Shown here in pieces: positions 7,268 through 13,617 of a DNA stretch of 21,527 nt. How positions within the stretch are numbered: the stretch's first letter is position 1; each line of letters opens with the position of its first letter. The translations under genes were made by a program, and so were the position numbers. The DNA lies in the IMG/VR virus record IMGVR_UViG_3300017951_000168, positions 1 through 21,527 of that record. One strand, 5' to 3'. Below the pieces are notes generated by a model. It saw nothing but the letters and a program-made list of their open reading frames with translations. It did no database searches and had not been told where the DNA came from. Origin of the DNA: a virus.

Positions 7268-8173
7268 TTACGAATCATTTGCAAGTTTTGCAAAGTATGA
7301 TAGTGTATCATCATCGTCGCCATCATTCTCTTCCATTACTGGAGCAGAAACTGGTTCTGCAGTTTGAATAGATGGTGCTTCCATGACATCAGATACTGAT
7401 GGTTCTGACATTACTGCCCCTGCATCAACACCTAGGACTCTATTTAACTTGGTCTTCAATTCATCATAAGACTTGTAGTTTTTAGGATCAAGGAAATCTT
7501 TGAGTGAGTATAGTTTATTATATACTGCCTCTAGTCTTTCTTCATCACCTTCAAAGAGTGCACTTGGTGTAGCAAACTCTGACTTATCATAGTTTACCCA
7601 ACCTTCTACTTTACGGATTTTAATTTTAAAGTCCGCACCTTCCCAGAAGTCATAAGGATTACATGGTGTTTCATCTTCGAAAGCAGGTTGCATTGCTTCC
7701 ATGATCTTATCAAAGATTTTCTTACCAAACTTATAAAGGAAAACTTTTCCTTCATTCTCTGGGTTTGCAGGATCGGAAACCACGAGGACATTACTTACAT
7801 AATGAAGTCTGCGCTTTCTATCTCTTGCAATAGTTTTATCTTCTTCCCTACCTGAGTTCCAAAGAACCGAGTTCATCTCTGATACTGGATCTGGTTGTCC
7901 GATAGAAGTTAAAGAGTTTTCGATATACCATAGACCGTTAGGACCTTTAAAGCCATGATCCCAATATCTTACCCATGGAAGGTCTTCACCATCCGCGGCG
8001 GGTAGGAATCTGACTACGGCAAAACCGTTTCCTGCTTTATCTCTGGTAGGTTTCCAGAATCTATCATCTCCATAAGATGCTGATTCTTTCTTAGTAGTTG
8101 ATACTGCTTCTGCAGCCTTTACGAGTTTGTCGATTGACGAGCCTCGAGAGCTCTTTAAATTAGCAAATGACAT
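7268..8173 (-). CDS. 32: Single-stranded DNA-binding protein gp32 (lacks zinc cysteines)
   Basis: The 301-residue protein has the T4 gp32 layout. The N-terminal basic 'LAST-like' region (ANLKSSRGSSIDKLVKAAE) is for self-association. The OB-fold core contains 'AVVRFLPA', 'DHGFKGPNGLWYIEN', 'VSNVLVVSDPANPENEGKVF' and 'YKFGKKIFDKI'. The acidic tail (EENDGDDDDTLSYFAKL) recruits replication partners. Where T4 gp32 has its zinc-binding His/Cys cluster (CSSTHGDYDSCPVC), this protein reads SLTSIGQPDPVSEMN with no cysteine, so the zinc site is missing. gp32 coats single-stranded DNA in replication and recombination and is followed by a terminator; it has its own promoter (8239-8267). ATG is preceded by an AGGAG site. 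Confidence 0.93.
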   Translation of the reverse strand: MSFANLKSSRGSSIDKLVKAAEAVSTTKKESASYGDDRFWKPTRDKAGNGFAVVRFLPAADGEDLPWVRYWDHGFKGPNGLWYIENSLTSIGQPDPVSEMNSVLWNSGREEDKTIARDRKRRLHYVSNVLVVSDPANPENEGKVFLYKFGKKIFDKIMEAMQPAFEDETPCNPYDFWEGADFKIKIRKVEGWVNYDKSEFATPSALFEGDEERLEAVYNKLYSLKDFLDPKNYKSYDELKTKLNRVLGVDAGAVMSEPSVSDVMEAPSIQTAEPVSAPVMEENDGDDDDTLSYFAKLANDS

Positions 8174-8238
8174 AGTATTTCTCCTGTTTCATCATTGTAT
8201 TTTTCTGAATTATCCACATACCCATAATATAAGTTATT

Positions 8239-8267
8239 ATTATACTACATTTTCATGCAGTTGTAAA
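8239..8267 (-). promoter_or_regulatory. Sigma70-like promoter for gp32
   Basis: On the minus strand, -35 TTTACA (8267-8262) and -10 TATAAT (8244-8239) are separated by exactly 17 bases, with TGTAG just before the -10. The same arrangement is found at four other places in this window. The -35 lies inside the 3' end of gp59. Confidence 0.8.
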
Positions 8268-8843
8268 CCCTTTTGTGATTAAATTTTTACATTTATTCGC
8301 ATCGTAGCTTACGAATGGAGTGTATTTCTGGATTCTCCTTTTAAGATCAGGCCACATAATAGTGTCATTGATCTTTTTGGATTCTCTTTCCACAAACCCC
8401 AACATTGAATCCAAGATAGAAACTGTATCTAAACATATTTCCTCTTGCATCAATAGTTCTATAATTAAAGGAACCTGTCCGTCGATAGATGTAAGACACT
8501 TATCGAACTTAGGTTCTTGTTCACATAAAGTATTTATATCAATTGAAAACACTCTATGGATACTTTCTTTAATTTTTTTATGTTTATTGTAGTTATCTTC
8601 TCCATCATGATTAATCATGTCACCTACATATGACACGCCCTCTTTAAAGTTGGAGACATAATACCCAATAACATCTTTACTGTAGTTCTTACCAATCTTG
8701 GCAAAAAAGTATTTATCCTTTCTCTTTAGAAAAGAATTGGCAGTTACATTTGATTTATAGTTATATTTAATTGCATCATAACTGTCAGTTTCAAAGTGAA
8801 GTTTCAATGCATTATATATTTTATAAGAATCAAATGGATCCAT
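8253..8843 (-). CDS. 59: Helicase loader gp59
   Basis: The 196-residue protein is close to the T4 gp59 length (217). Recognised parts are 'YNALKLHFETDSYDAIKYNY' with 'FLKRKDKYFFAKIGKNY', which parallel T4 'YLMIKQHMNGKYDVIKYNW' and 'YQKRRDKYFFQKLSEKY', followed by a 'FVSYDANKCKNL'-type end. gp59 loads the gp41 replicative helicase onto gp32-coated forks, which fits its place just upstream of gp32. All-helical, no signal peptide. It stops inside the gp32 promoter region and is preceded by gp33 with a 9-base gap. Confidence 0.9.
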   Translation of the reverse strand: MDPFDSYKIYNALKLHFETDSYDAIKYNYKSNVTANSFLKRKDKYFFAKIGKNYSKDVIGYYVSNFKEGVSYVGDMINHDGEDNYNKHKKIKESIHRVFSIDINTLCEQEPKFDKCLTSIDGQVPLIIELLMQEEICLDTVSILDSMLGFVERESKKINDTIMWPDLKRRIQKYTPFVSYDANKCKNLITKGFTTA

Positions 8844-8851
8844 TTACTTTC

Positions 8852-9106
8852 CTATATTGGTAGTTTATTTGATTTTTTGGCGTTCTTAATAAGATTAAGA
8901 TTAGTTGCCTCATGTTCGATTTTATCACGTAATGAGTCCGTTAAAAGTTTTTTAAGATTTTGGTATTGCATACCTCGTTCTTCTATTATCATAACTGCGG
9001 CATCTATATAACTAACCTCTCTATTGTTAGCCACTAGGTTCTCTACAGCCATGGAAAATCTTTTCTTGGTCATTATCTTGTGTTTAAATAATTTTTCTTC
9101 TGTCAT
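8852..9106 (-). CDS. 33: Late transcription co-activator gp33
   Basis: The 84-residue protein carries the gp33 motif 'MTKKRFSMAVENLVANNREVSYIDAAV' (given here as two overlapping phrases: TKKRFSMAVENLVANNR and REVSYIDAAVMI) and 'SLRDKIEHEATNLNLI'. T4 gp33 bridges RNA polymerase and the sliding clamp so that late promoters with TATAAATA are used. Its presence explains the many such boxes in this window. The ATG overlaps the stop of the preceding gene by 4 bases, showing coupling. Confidence 0.87.
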   Translation of the reverse strand: MTEEKLFKHKIMTKKRFSMAVENLVANNREVSYIDAAVMIIEERGMQYQNLKKLLTDSLRDKIEHEATNLNLIKNAKKSNKLPI

Positions 9107-10275
9107 AACACTCTAAGTAAAATACAATCTTGGTTAATTCTTCCGTTAGGACTATTCACCTTTGTTGTAATCTGATCTTTCCAAACTTTCTCTATTTGTT
9201 TGGCAGTCTTGGTTAATATTAAAGGAAGTATCACATCTGGTTTTCTTAACTTAGTACACTTAGATAATTTCTCATCAAAGTTTTTAATTGTGGTACCGCC
9301 CACTTCAAACCCTTTCGTTGCAGTGGTTACATACTGATATAGGGTTCTGTTCTTTGCGTTGAATACAAAGAGTGTAGACGCCCCTGGTATAGTAATAGGA
9401 TTAATAGATGTTAATTTATAATCCATATCCTCTACCTTAAATTTTAAATTCTTAACTTGTTGGTCTGTGGCTTTTGGTTTTCTTGCCCTTGGAGTTCTAG
9501 TTGCCTTGAATGATAGTTGTAATTTATCCAAGTCAGCATAGATAGTATCCATCTGTTTCAACATTTTCTTTTTATTGGCAGTAGTAACATGCGAGTAGCT
9601 CTCTACACACTGCTCACATGTTTTGTCTACAGCCGCTTTTATCTCTTCATAATACCCATCAATGATTTTCTTAAATGGCGCTATAGCATTACCCTTTAAG
9701 TTATTCTCTTTGAATAAGGCAAATACATCAATAGAGTTTTTATAGTTCTTATCAAACCAGCCCTCTACAATGGTATCGTCCCAGGCAGTATAGATGGTAT
9801 CCATCATCTTTCTACGTGTTCTTTCTGCCACGGAAATAACTGGTGGGGCATTCTTTTTCTTTTCTTTCTGTTCGGCAACAATCAGTTTTGCGGCATCTAC
9901 TTTTTCTTTTGCGTAACCCTTAAATCTTTCAATCTCTTCTTGTGTATATTCATAACCACGATAATATAAACGGGATACTTTACCTAGATGACTTGCAATT
10001 TCCCAATCCCTTAGTTTCTTAACAGTATTGGCTTGTTTCTTTGTATAACCACATACCTCTTCAATAAAGTCTATCACATAAGGCACATAATCTTTTGCCT
10101 TGTAGTAATAGTTATACCAGTTGGCACCTTTAGTCCACATAAGGTCACGATCTTCTACTCCAGGCGCTGTTTCACCTGGCTCAAATAAAGGCTCTTTACC
10201 TACATAGGTATCTTCGATAGTAACTCGATTTCTTCTACCTTTCTTTCTCGTTGCTTCTAATTTTTTGCTTACCAT
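9103..10275 (-). CDS. Conserved T4-like phage protein of unknown function (390 aa)
   Basis: The protein is not a family I can name. It opens with a very basic segment (KKLEATRKKGRRNR, residues 4-17). An acidic/aromatic region follows (WTKGANWYNYYYKAKDYVPY, about 48-67). A long Lys/Glu-rich helical part with 'AERTRRKMMDTIY' comes next. The C-terminal third is strand-rich ('STLFVFNAKNRTLYQYV') and ends in 'INQDCILLRVL'. No membrane segment or signal is seen. It is first in a unit with gp33, gp59 and possibly gp32, behind a strong promoter (10299-10327), so it belongs to the replication/transcription group. The basic N-terminus suggests a nucleic-acid-bound role. The codon start is supported by GGAG upstream. 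Confidence 0.85.
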   Translation of the reverse strand: MVSKKLEATRKKGRRNRVTIEDTYVGKEPLFEPGETAPGVEDRDLMWTKGANWYNYYYKAKDYVPYVIDFIEEVCGYTKKQANTVKKLRDWEIASHLGKVSRLYYRGYEYTQEEIERFKGYAKEKVDAAKLIVAEQKEKKKNAPPVISVAERTRRKMMDTIYTAWDDTIVEGWFDKNYKNSIDVFALFKENNLKGNAIAPFKKIIDGYYEEIKAAVDKTCEQCVESYSHVTTANKKKMLKQMDTIYADLDKLQLSFKATRTPRARKPKATDQQVKNLKFKVEDMDYKLTSINPITIPGASTLFVFNAKNRTLYQYVTTATKGFEVGGTTIKNFDEKLSKCTKLRKPDVILPLILTKTAKQIEKVWKDQITTKVNSPNGRINQDCILLRVL

Positions 10276-10298
10276 AATTTACTCCAATTAATAATTAT

Positions 10299-10327
10299 AT
10301 TATACTACACTTTTCAGATAAAGTAAA
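10299..10327 (-). promoter_or_regulatory. Sigma70-like promoter for the 390-aa/gp33/gp59 unit
   Basis: On the minus strand: -35 TTTACT (10327-10322), 17-base spacer ending in GTGTAG, -10 TATAAT (10304-10299). It starts 24 bases before the 390-aa gene and follows the hairpin at 10328-10377 directly. Confidence 0.8.
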
Positions 10328-10377
10328 GGGGCCAGAGACAAAAGGTTGTAAATTAAAAGGAGTATGTCCCCGGCCCC
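10328..10377 (-). terminator. GC-rich long-loop hairpin, probable terminator/attenuator
   Basis: GGGGCC (10328-10333) pairs with GGCCCC (10372-10377), with GAC/GTC as a second short pairing across a 3-base internal loop and a large A/T-rich loop. On the minus strand it follows the stop of the 79-aa gene and leads into TTTACTTTAT, which doubles as the -35 of the next promoter. It most likely separates two transcripts. Confidence 0.55.
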
Positions 10378-10385
10378 GTGACCAA

Positions 10386-10625
10386 TTAATCTCGGTCATC
10401 AATATAATTTTTGAGTCCCATTACATAATTCTCGGCAGCTGATTCTGCCCAAGACTCTGAGTGAGAGGGATACCACTCAATCATTAGAGATTCGCCGTGC
10501 GATCTCATACGGATACCCCAATAGTTGTCATCAAGACCAACTGTTCGTAATACCTCAGCACTTCGGTGAGAATATTCATCCGAACCGATGTACTCAGATA
10601 TTGTTACATAATTTGTTTTCGCCAT
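10386..10625 (-). CDS. Small phage protein of unknown function (79 aa)
   Basis: Nothing in it is a recognised family. It is soluble, acidic and aromatic at the C-terminal half (SLMIEWYPSHSESWAESAAE). It starts in a TAATG overlap with the 59-aa membrane protein upstream and is last in its transcript before the hairpin at 10328-10377. Confidence 0.75.
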   Translation of the reverse strand: MAKTNYVTISEYIGSDEYSHRSAEVLRTVGLDDNYWGIRMRSHGESLMIEWYPSHSESWAESAAENYVMGLKNYIDDRD

Positions 10626-10804
10626 TATGTGTTATCTCCATCTGTAGTTTTTACTTTTGATTTATCAAAATATCCACCTGACTCCCATGGCAATGGGATT
10701 CTTTTCTTTTGCTTTTTCTCTTCTACTAAGTGAAAACTCATATAGCAGAAAATAAAAGCGCCTGAAACGAATACTATACTTATAAAAATATTTAATATAT
10801 CCAT
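10625..10804 (-). CDS. Small single-pass membrane protein (59 aa)
   Basis: This short gene runs from ATG at 10804 to TAA at 10627-10625. It starts MDILNIFISIVFVSGAFIFC, a transmembrane helix (residues 3-25), followed by a Lys/Glu-rich stretch (VEEKKQKKRIPLPWESGG) expected to face the cytoplasm. The stop shares bases with the next ATG (TAATG) and the start lies one base from the stop of the previous gene, so it is embedded in a coupled series. Family unknown. Confidence 0.72.
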   Translation of the reverse strand: MDILNIFISIVFVSGAFIFCYMSFHLVEEKKQKKRIPLPWESGGYFDKSKVKTTDGDNT

Positions 10805-10805
10805 A

Positions 10806-11123
10806 TTATTTTCCTATGTGTTCCACGTCCTTTCGTGGTATTACTTGATAGGCACCTTTATTATATGCTGGTGCCACTGTGAAATTTTTAGATACTTCAG
10901 TCTTCCAACTTTCATCTTTTTCTGGTCTATATGTATTACCCATTGGGGCTGACGGATACATTTCCCTATGTTCTCGCGATTTTTTTGCGGCAAGGGATTC
11001 TTCCATTACATACGGTTTAAATTTGGTCTTCAGTTTAGGTGCCTTTTTAAATGCATTTGTTTTACGTTTGCGACCATGTATATCATAACGTAAACTTCCT
11101 TGATAAAAATTTGTCATTGCCAT
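10806..11123 (-). CDS. Conserved small basic phage protein (105 aa)
   Basis: This basic protein has 'RYDIHGRKRKTNAFKKAPK' and 'YPSAPMGNTYRPEKDE', a signature of a widespread small-protein family in marine T4-like phages (GRKRKT...YPSA). Function unknown. A second Met at residue 3 (MTNFYQG) could be the true start. TAATG overlap with the 49-aa gene upstream. Middle/early expression is expected from promoter 11556-11584. Confidence 0.8.
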   Translation of the reverse strand: MAMTNFYQGSLRYDIHGRKRKTNAFKKAPKLKTKFKPYVMEESLAAKKSREHREMYPSAPMGNTYRPEKDESWKTEVSKNFTVAPAYNKGAYQVIPRKDVEHIGK

Positions 11124-11272
11124 TATGCCAAAATCTCCATTACTGTTTCTTTAATATGCTTCTTTTCTAATTCTTTTTGTTTTTGTATCCAAAGTTCTTT
11201 AAACTCTGGATTCTGTGCACGACTTTCGGCCAGACTTAACCAGGCCATTTGCTGTTCGTATGATTTCTTCAT
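11123..11272 (-). CDS. Small helical protein (49 aa)
   Basis: The frame begins MKKSYEQQMAWLSLAESRAQ and continues as a charged helix to MEILA; it has no recognised family. It starts and ends in TAATG overlaps with its neighbours on both sides, which supports its being translated. No other gene covers this interval on either strand convincingly. Confidence 0.7.
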   Translation of the reverse strand: MKKSYEQQMAWLSLAESRAQNPEFKELWIQKQKELEKKHIKETVMEILA

Positions 11273-11529
11273 TAATAATCCCAATCGTTCTTCATGGAAT
11301 TATAGGAATCCATGTAACTACTACCAGCAAGAAAATCTCGGGTATCTTGATCCGAGTAATACATATTATCTTCTGCAAAGCAATCTAAACTACGAGGCGC
11401 TTGATGTGCGGCCTTCTTCACACTTTTAGTTAGACGTTTAATTTGAGCCTTACGTTCATCAATGGTCTTAATAGTCTTTGCCATTTTACGGGCTTCAGCG
11501 GCTTTCTTAATCATTTCCAATCTATCCAT
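11272..11529 (-). CDS. Small phage protein of unknown function (85 aa)
   Basis: The N-terminal half is a Lys/Ala-rich amphipathic helix (IKKAAEARKMAKTIKTIDER), the C-terminal half acidic and aromatic (FAEDNMYYSDQDTRDFLAGS). No family recognised. It is first in a five-gene coupled unit (85-, 49-, 105-, 59- and 79-aa proteins) behind the promoter 11556-11584, with GGAG before the ATG. Confidence 0.75.
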   Translation of the reverse strand: MDRLEMIKKAAEARKMAKTIKTIDERKAQIKRLTKSVKKAAHQAPRSLDCFAEDNMYYSDQDTRDFLAGSSYMDSYNSMKNDWDY

Positions 11530-11555
11530 TACTTTTCTCCATAATTAATATAGTT

Positions 11556-11584
11556 ATTATATCACGCAATTTATTGTATGTAAA
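11556..11584 (-). promoter_or_regulatory. Sigma70-like promoter for the small-gene unit
   Basis: On the minus strand: an A-tract, then -35 TTTACA (11584-11579), 17-base spacer ending in TGA, -10 TATAAT (11561-11556). The TGA directly before TATAAT also forms an extended -10. The A-tract upstream (AAAAAAACAC) resembles an UP element. Confidence 0.82.
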
Positions 11585-11607
11585 GTGTTTTTTTAACTTT
11601 TTTTCAT

Positions 11608-11916
11608 TTATGTTAAAAAACCTATAATCTGAATCAGCAGATCATTGTCTGCCATGTACTGTGCCATATTTTTTGTAAGTAGAATTAGCCCCACCCCATT
11701 TAATAATATAAGTGCACGATCTTCCCATATAATTGATACCCATAACCATAATGCAATACCAATAATAGAAAGTGATAAATCTACAACTTGAAACTCTGGG
11801 ATTCCTCTAAATGACATCGCCACTAGCACAAATATAGATGCGACCCACTTGATATACCAATCAAGCGGCTTGTTCTTGCTTTTCAAAATACTCCTCCAAT
11901 TCATCACTGCCGACAC
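11608..11916 (-). CDS. Conserved membrane protein, three helices (102 aa)
   Basis: The protein has 'MNWRSILKSKNKPLDWYIKW' followed by three hydrophobic segments (about residues 23-35, 46-63, 68-84), with 'WEDRALILLNG' between. This set is common in T4-like marine phages as a conserved membrane protein. Function unknown. It overlaps the end of the 174-aa gene by 56 bases from Met1, or by 44 bases if Met5 (MNWRSIL, 11904) is used; the latter matches family starts better. Confidence 0.8.
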   Translation of the reverse strand: MSAVMNWRSILKSKNKPLDWYIKWVASIFVLVAMSFRGIPEFQVVDLSLSIIGIALWLWVSIIWEDRALILLNGVGLILLTKNMAQYMADNDLLIQIIGFLT

Positions 11917-12385
11917 ATTGTGTGCCGTCTTCCATAAAGAAAGTTACTTTATAGTTATCCCTTTCTTGTCCAGGAAGCATTGTCCACTGTTCACTCTTAG
12001 ATAAGATTTCTTCCCTCATCCATCCGAACTCACCATTATCAGTTGTCTTTTCACACTGAATAGAACCATCTGACATAACATTAATATAGTATGGAATACT
12101 CCACTGTTCTATATCCAACTCAGCATCATCGGCATAGAGTTGAACATCTAAAATATACTCTTGCTGAGCATCATCAGACATTTCAATTGCCTCAGCAACA
12201 TTGGAGAAGTGTTTAAAGAAATAGTCCCAGCCATCTTGTGGGCCTTTAGTAATAGGCCTTAGGACATTTTCTACCACATAGGTAGAACCACCCTTGAATT
12301 TCCAATACTGAGGACATTCGCCCTGGCCATCCCAATCATGGGCACCATAGTTTTCTTTATACTGTGTATTAATTACAATCTTCAT
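11861..12385 (-). CDS. Conserved phage protein of unknown function (174 aa)
   Basis: It begins 'MKIVINTQYKENYGAHDWDG' and continues 'ECPQYWKFKGGSTYVVENV', which I recognise as a conserved soluble protein of marine T4-like phages with no assigned function. The sequence is acidic, strand-rich and aromatic. Its ATG overlaps the stop of the 70-aa gene by 4 bases. Confidence 0.82.
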   Translation of the reverse strand: MKIVINTQYKENYGAHDWDGQGECPQYWKFKGGSTYVVENVLRPITKGPQDGWDYFFKHFSNVAEAIEMSDDAQQEYILDVQLYADDAELDIEQWSIPYYINVMSDGSIQCEKTTDNGEFGWMREEILSKSEQWTMLPGQERDNYKVTFFMEDGTQCVGSDELEEYFEKQEQAA

Positions 12386-12594
12386 TCATCTTCTCCAAAC
12401 ATCTGTTTCCAATCATCGGGAGTGGTTCCCGACATAATAAATTCTCGCTCGTCTTGTGATAGGTTAGGAAAAATATCCTGCACCAATCGAGTTCTACGTG
12501 GATCACTAAACTCCGCCATTTGGTTAGGGGAAATGTCCAACGTCATGGTATTAATGTTACCAGTAAAGGGTGACATCTTACTTACTTGCATCAT
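12382..12594 (-). CDS. Conserved small protein with 'FPNLSxDEREFIMSGxTPxDW' motif (70 aa)
   Basis: The C-terminal half reads 'VQDIFPNLSQDEREFIMSG' and 'TPDDWKQMFGED', a motif frequent in short marine-phage proteins. Function unknown. MM at the start leaves two possible ATGs; the first overlaps the previous stop by 4 bases, the second (MQVSKMSP) follows it at 12591. Coupled to the genes on both sides. Confidence 0.78.
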   Translation of the reverse strand: MMQVSKMSPFTGNINTMTLDISPNQMAEFSDPRRTRLVQDIFPNLSQDEREFIMSGTTPDDWKQMFGEDE

Positions 12595-12791
12595 ATTATA
12601 TCTCCTTGAGCTTCGAATTTTTGGTTGACTAATCTTTCTTTAAGAACTTCCATATCTGTGAAAGCAAAAAACTCGTCCCATGAGTCTGCGATCGGTACTA
12701 TGTTTAGCTCATTGACTATTGCCATATCTGACATTTCGTTGACTTCATCCATTAGATTTTCTAAGATGATCTCGTTGTGAATATTTGACAT
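12591..12791 (-). CDS. Small acidic protein (66 aa)
   Basis: It is a short, acidic, helical protein (ENLMDEVNEMSDMAIVNE) without a recognised family. It is the first gene behind promoter 12824-12852 and is followed by the coupled 70-, 174- and 102-aa genes. A GGAG-type site precedes the ATG (AAGGAGTTAAAC-ATG). Confidence 0.72.
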   Translation of the reverse strand: MSNIHNEIILENLMDEVNEMSDMAIVNELNIVPIADSWDEFFAFTDMEVLKERLVNQKFEAQGDII

Positions 12792-12823
12792 TGTTTAACT
12801 CCTTTTTCTTAATTTACTTGTAT

Positions 12824-12852
12824 ATTATAGTACAAAATTAAGACGCTGTAAA
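12824..12852 (-). promoter_or_regulatory. Sigma70-like promoter for the 66/70/174/102-aa unit
   Basis: On the minus strand: -35 TTTACA (12852-12847), 17-base spacer, -10 TATAAT (12829-12824). Directly upstream is a T7A7 block (12857-12870) that could act as an UP element. Confidence 0.8.
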
Positions 12853-12881
12853 GAGGTTTTTTTAAAAAAATGAAAGATTTT

Positions 12882-12920
12882 ACATAAATGTAACATAAAT
12901 GTAACACAATTGTAACAATT
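12882..12920. repeat. 11-bp tandem repeat in the promoter upstream region
   Basis: ACATAAATGTA occurs twice in tandem (12882-12892, 12893-12903), then a diverged copy ACACAATTGTA (12904-12914) and a partial ACAATT (12915-12920). It lies between the SprT stop (12923) and promoter 12824-12852. Each unit contains a near-palindrome (TGTAACATAAATGTAACA), so it could be an operator array or merely A/T-rich spacer. Confidence 0.6.
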
Positions 12921-12922
12921 CC

Positions 12923-13363
12923 CTACTTTGGCCAACATTTTTTATATAACTCTGCCTCTAATTTATATGCTTCTTTTTCCCATGGTGCATTTTCATACTT
13001 ATAGTTGCGAGGTTTTCTTCCTTTCCATGAGTTAGTATATCCATCTAACTCCCCTCGTAAGTACTGTTTAGCGTGTACCATTTCGTGTGCCAGAGTCTGC
13101 ATTACTCTATACATAGGAAGACTTCTATTGCTCAACCTACGTGCTATTTCAATCTCTACATAACCATCTTTCTTATCTCCCCAGCACAATCCTTCTGAAC
13201 TTCCATCTAAATTGGTTTTAAATCTAATAAAAATTTCCTTTGAATACATTCTATGGATACCTAATTCTTCAGTTAGATTCCTAATATATTGAACAACTCT
13301 AGGCTTTTGACCGATACGGCCTCGAAGATATATGATTGGCATGATTAGTGTGTCTTTGTCCAT
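12923..13363 (-). CDS. SprT-like zinc metalloprotease
   Basis: The 146-residue protein carries the catalytic HExxH at residues 93-97 (HEMVH) in 'MQTLAHEMVHAKQYLRGEL', followed 31 residues on by 'PWEKEAYKLE', whose Glu is a likely third zinc ligand or helper. This is the SprT/Spartan-like arrangement seen in several marine T4-like phages. Substrate unknown; host Spartan proteins cleave DNA-protein crosslinks. Met8 (MPIIYLRGR, 13342) is an alternative start that avoids the 19-base overlap with the 66-aa gene. Confidence 0.83.
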   Translation of the reverse strand: MDKDTLIMPIIYLRGRIGQKPRVVQYIRNLTEELGIHRMYSKEIFIRFKTNLDGSSEGLCWGDKKDGYVEIEIARRLSNRSLPMYRVMQTLAHEMVHAKQYLRGELDGYTNSWKGRKPRNYKYENAPWEKEAYKLEAELYKKCWPK

Positions 13364-13545
13364 GCAGTGAAAATATTAGATGCCTCTTCTCTTGTTAAAT
13401 CAAAATTATCTCGTAACCATCGTGGCGCTCCAAACATATTGATTTCGCCACTATCACGAAGAGTATCTAAGATGGGAAAATATTCCTCATATTCAGACTT
13501 GTAAATACTTAAATTGTTTAGTTCTTTCATTACATCCATAATCAC
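13345..13545 (-). CDS. Conserved small phage protein (66 aa)
   Basis: The C-terminal part 'GEINMFGAPRWLRDNFDLTR' with 'EASNIFTAWT' is a motif of short proteins common in marine T4-like phages; the helical turn pattern could bind nucleic acid, but function is unknown. Three ATGs are possible (MIMDVMKEL); the second (13539) has 'GAGGAAGTGATT' upstream and fits best. It is first behind promoter 13569-13597. Confidence 0.76.
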   Translation of the reverse strand: MIMDVMKELNNLSIYKSEYEEYFPILDTLRDSGEINMFGAPRWLRDNFDLTREEASNIFTAWTKTH

Positions 13546-13568
13546 TTCCTCATCTTTAATATAGGTAT

Positions 13569-13597
13569 ATTATACTACACTTTTTAGAGCTTGTAAA
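13569..13597 (-). promoter_or_regulatory. Sigma70-like promoter for the 66-aa/SprT unit
   Basis: On the minus strand: -35 TTTACA (13597-13592), 17-base spacer ending in GTGTAG, -10 TATAAT (13574-13569). An A-rich upstream tract (AAAAAACAC) matches the one at 11556-11584. It sits in the 72-base gap after the last gene of the curli cassette. Confidence 0.82.
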
Positions 13598-13617
13598 GTG
13601 TTTTTTATATTTTTTTG

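Noticed and set aside
8531-8538. Minus-strand TATAAATA inside gp59
   Set aside because: It sits in the middle of the gp59 coding region and gp32 already has a clear sigma70-like promoter; kept only as a chance match.
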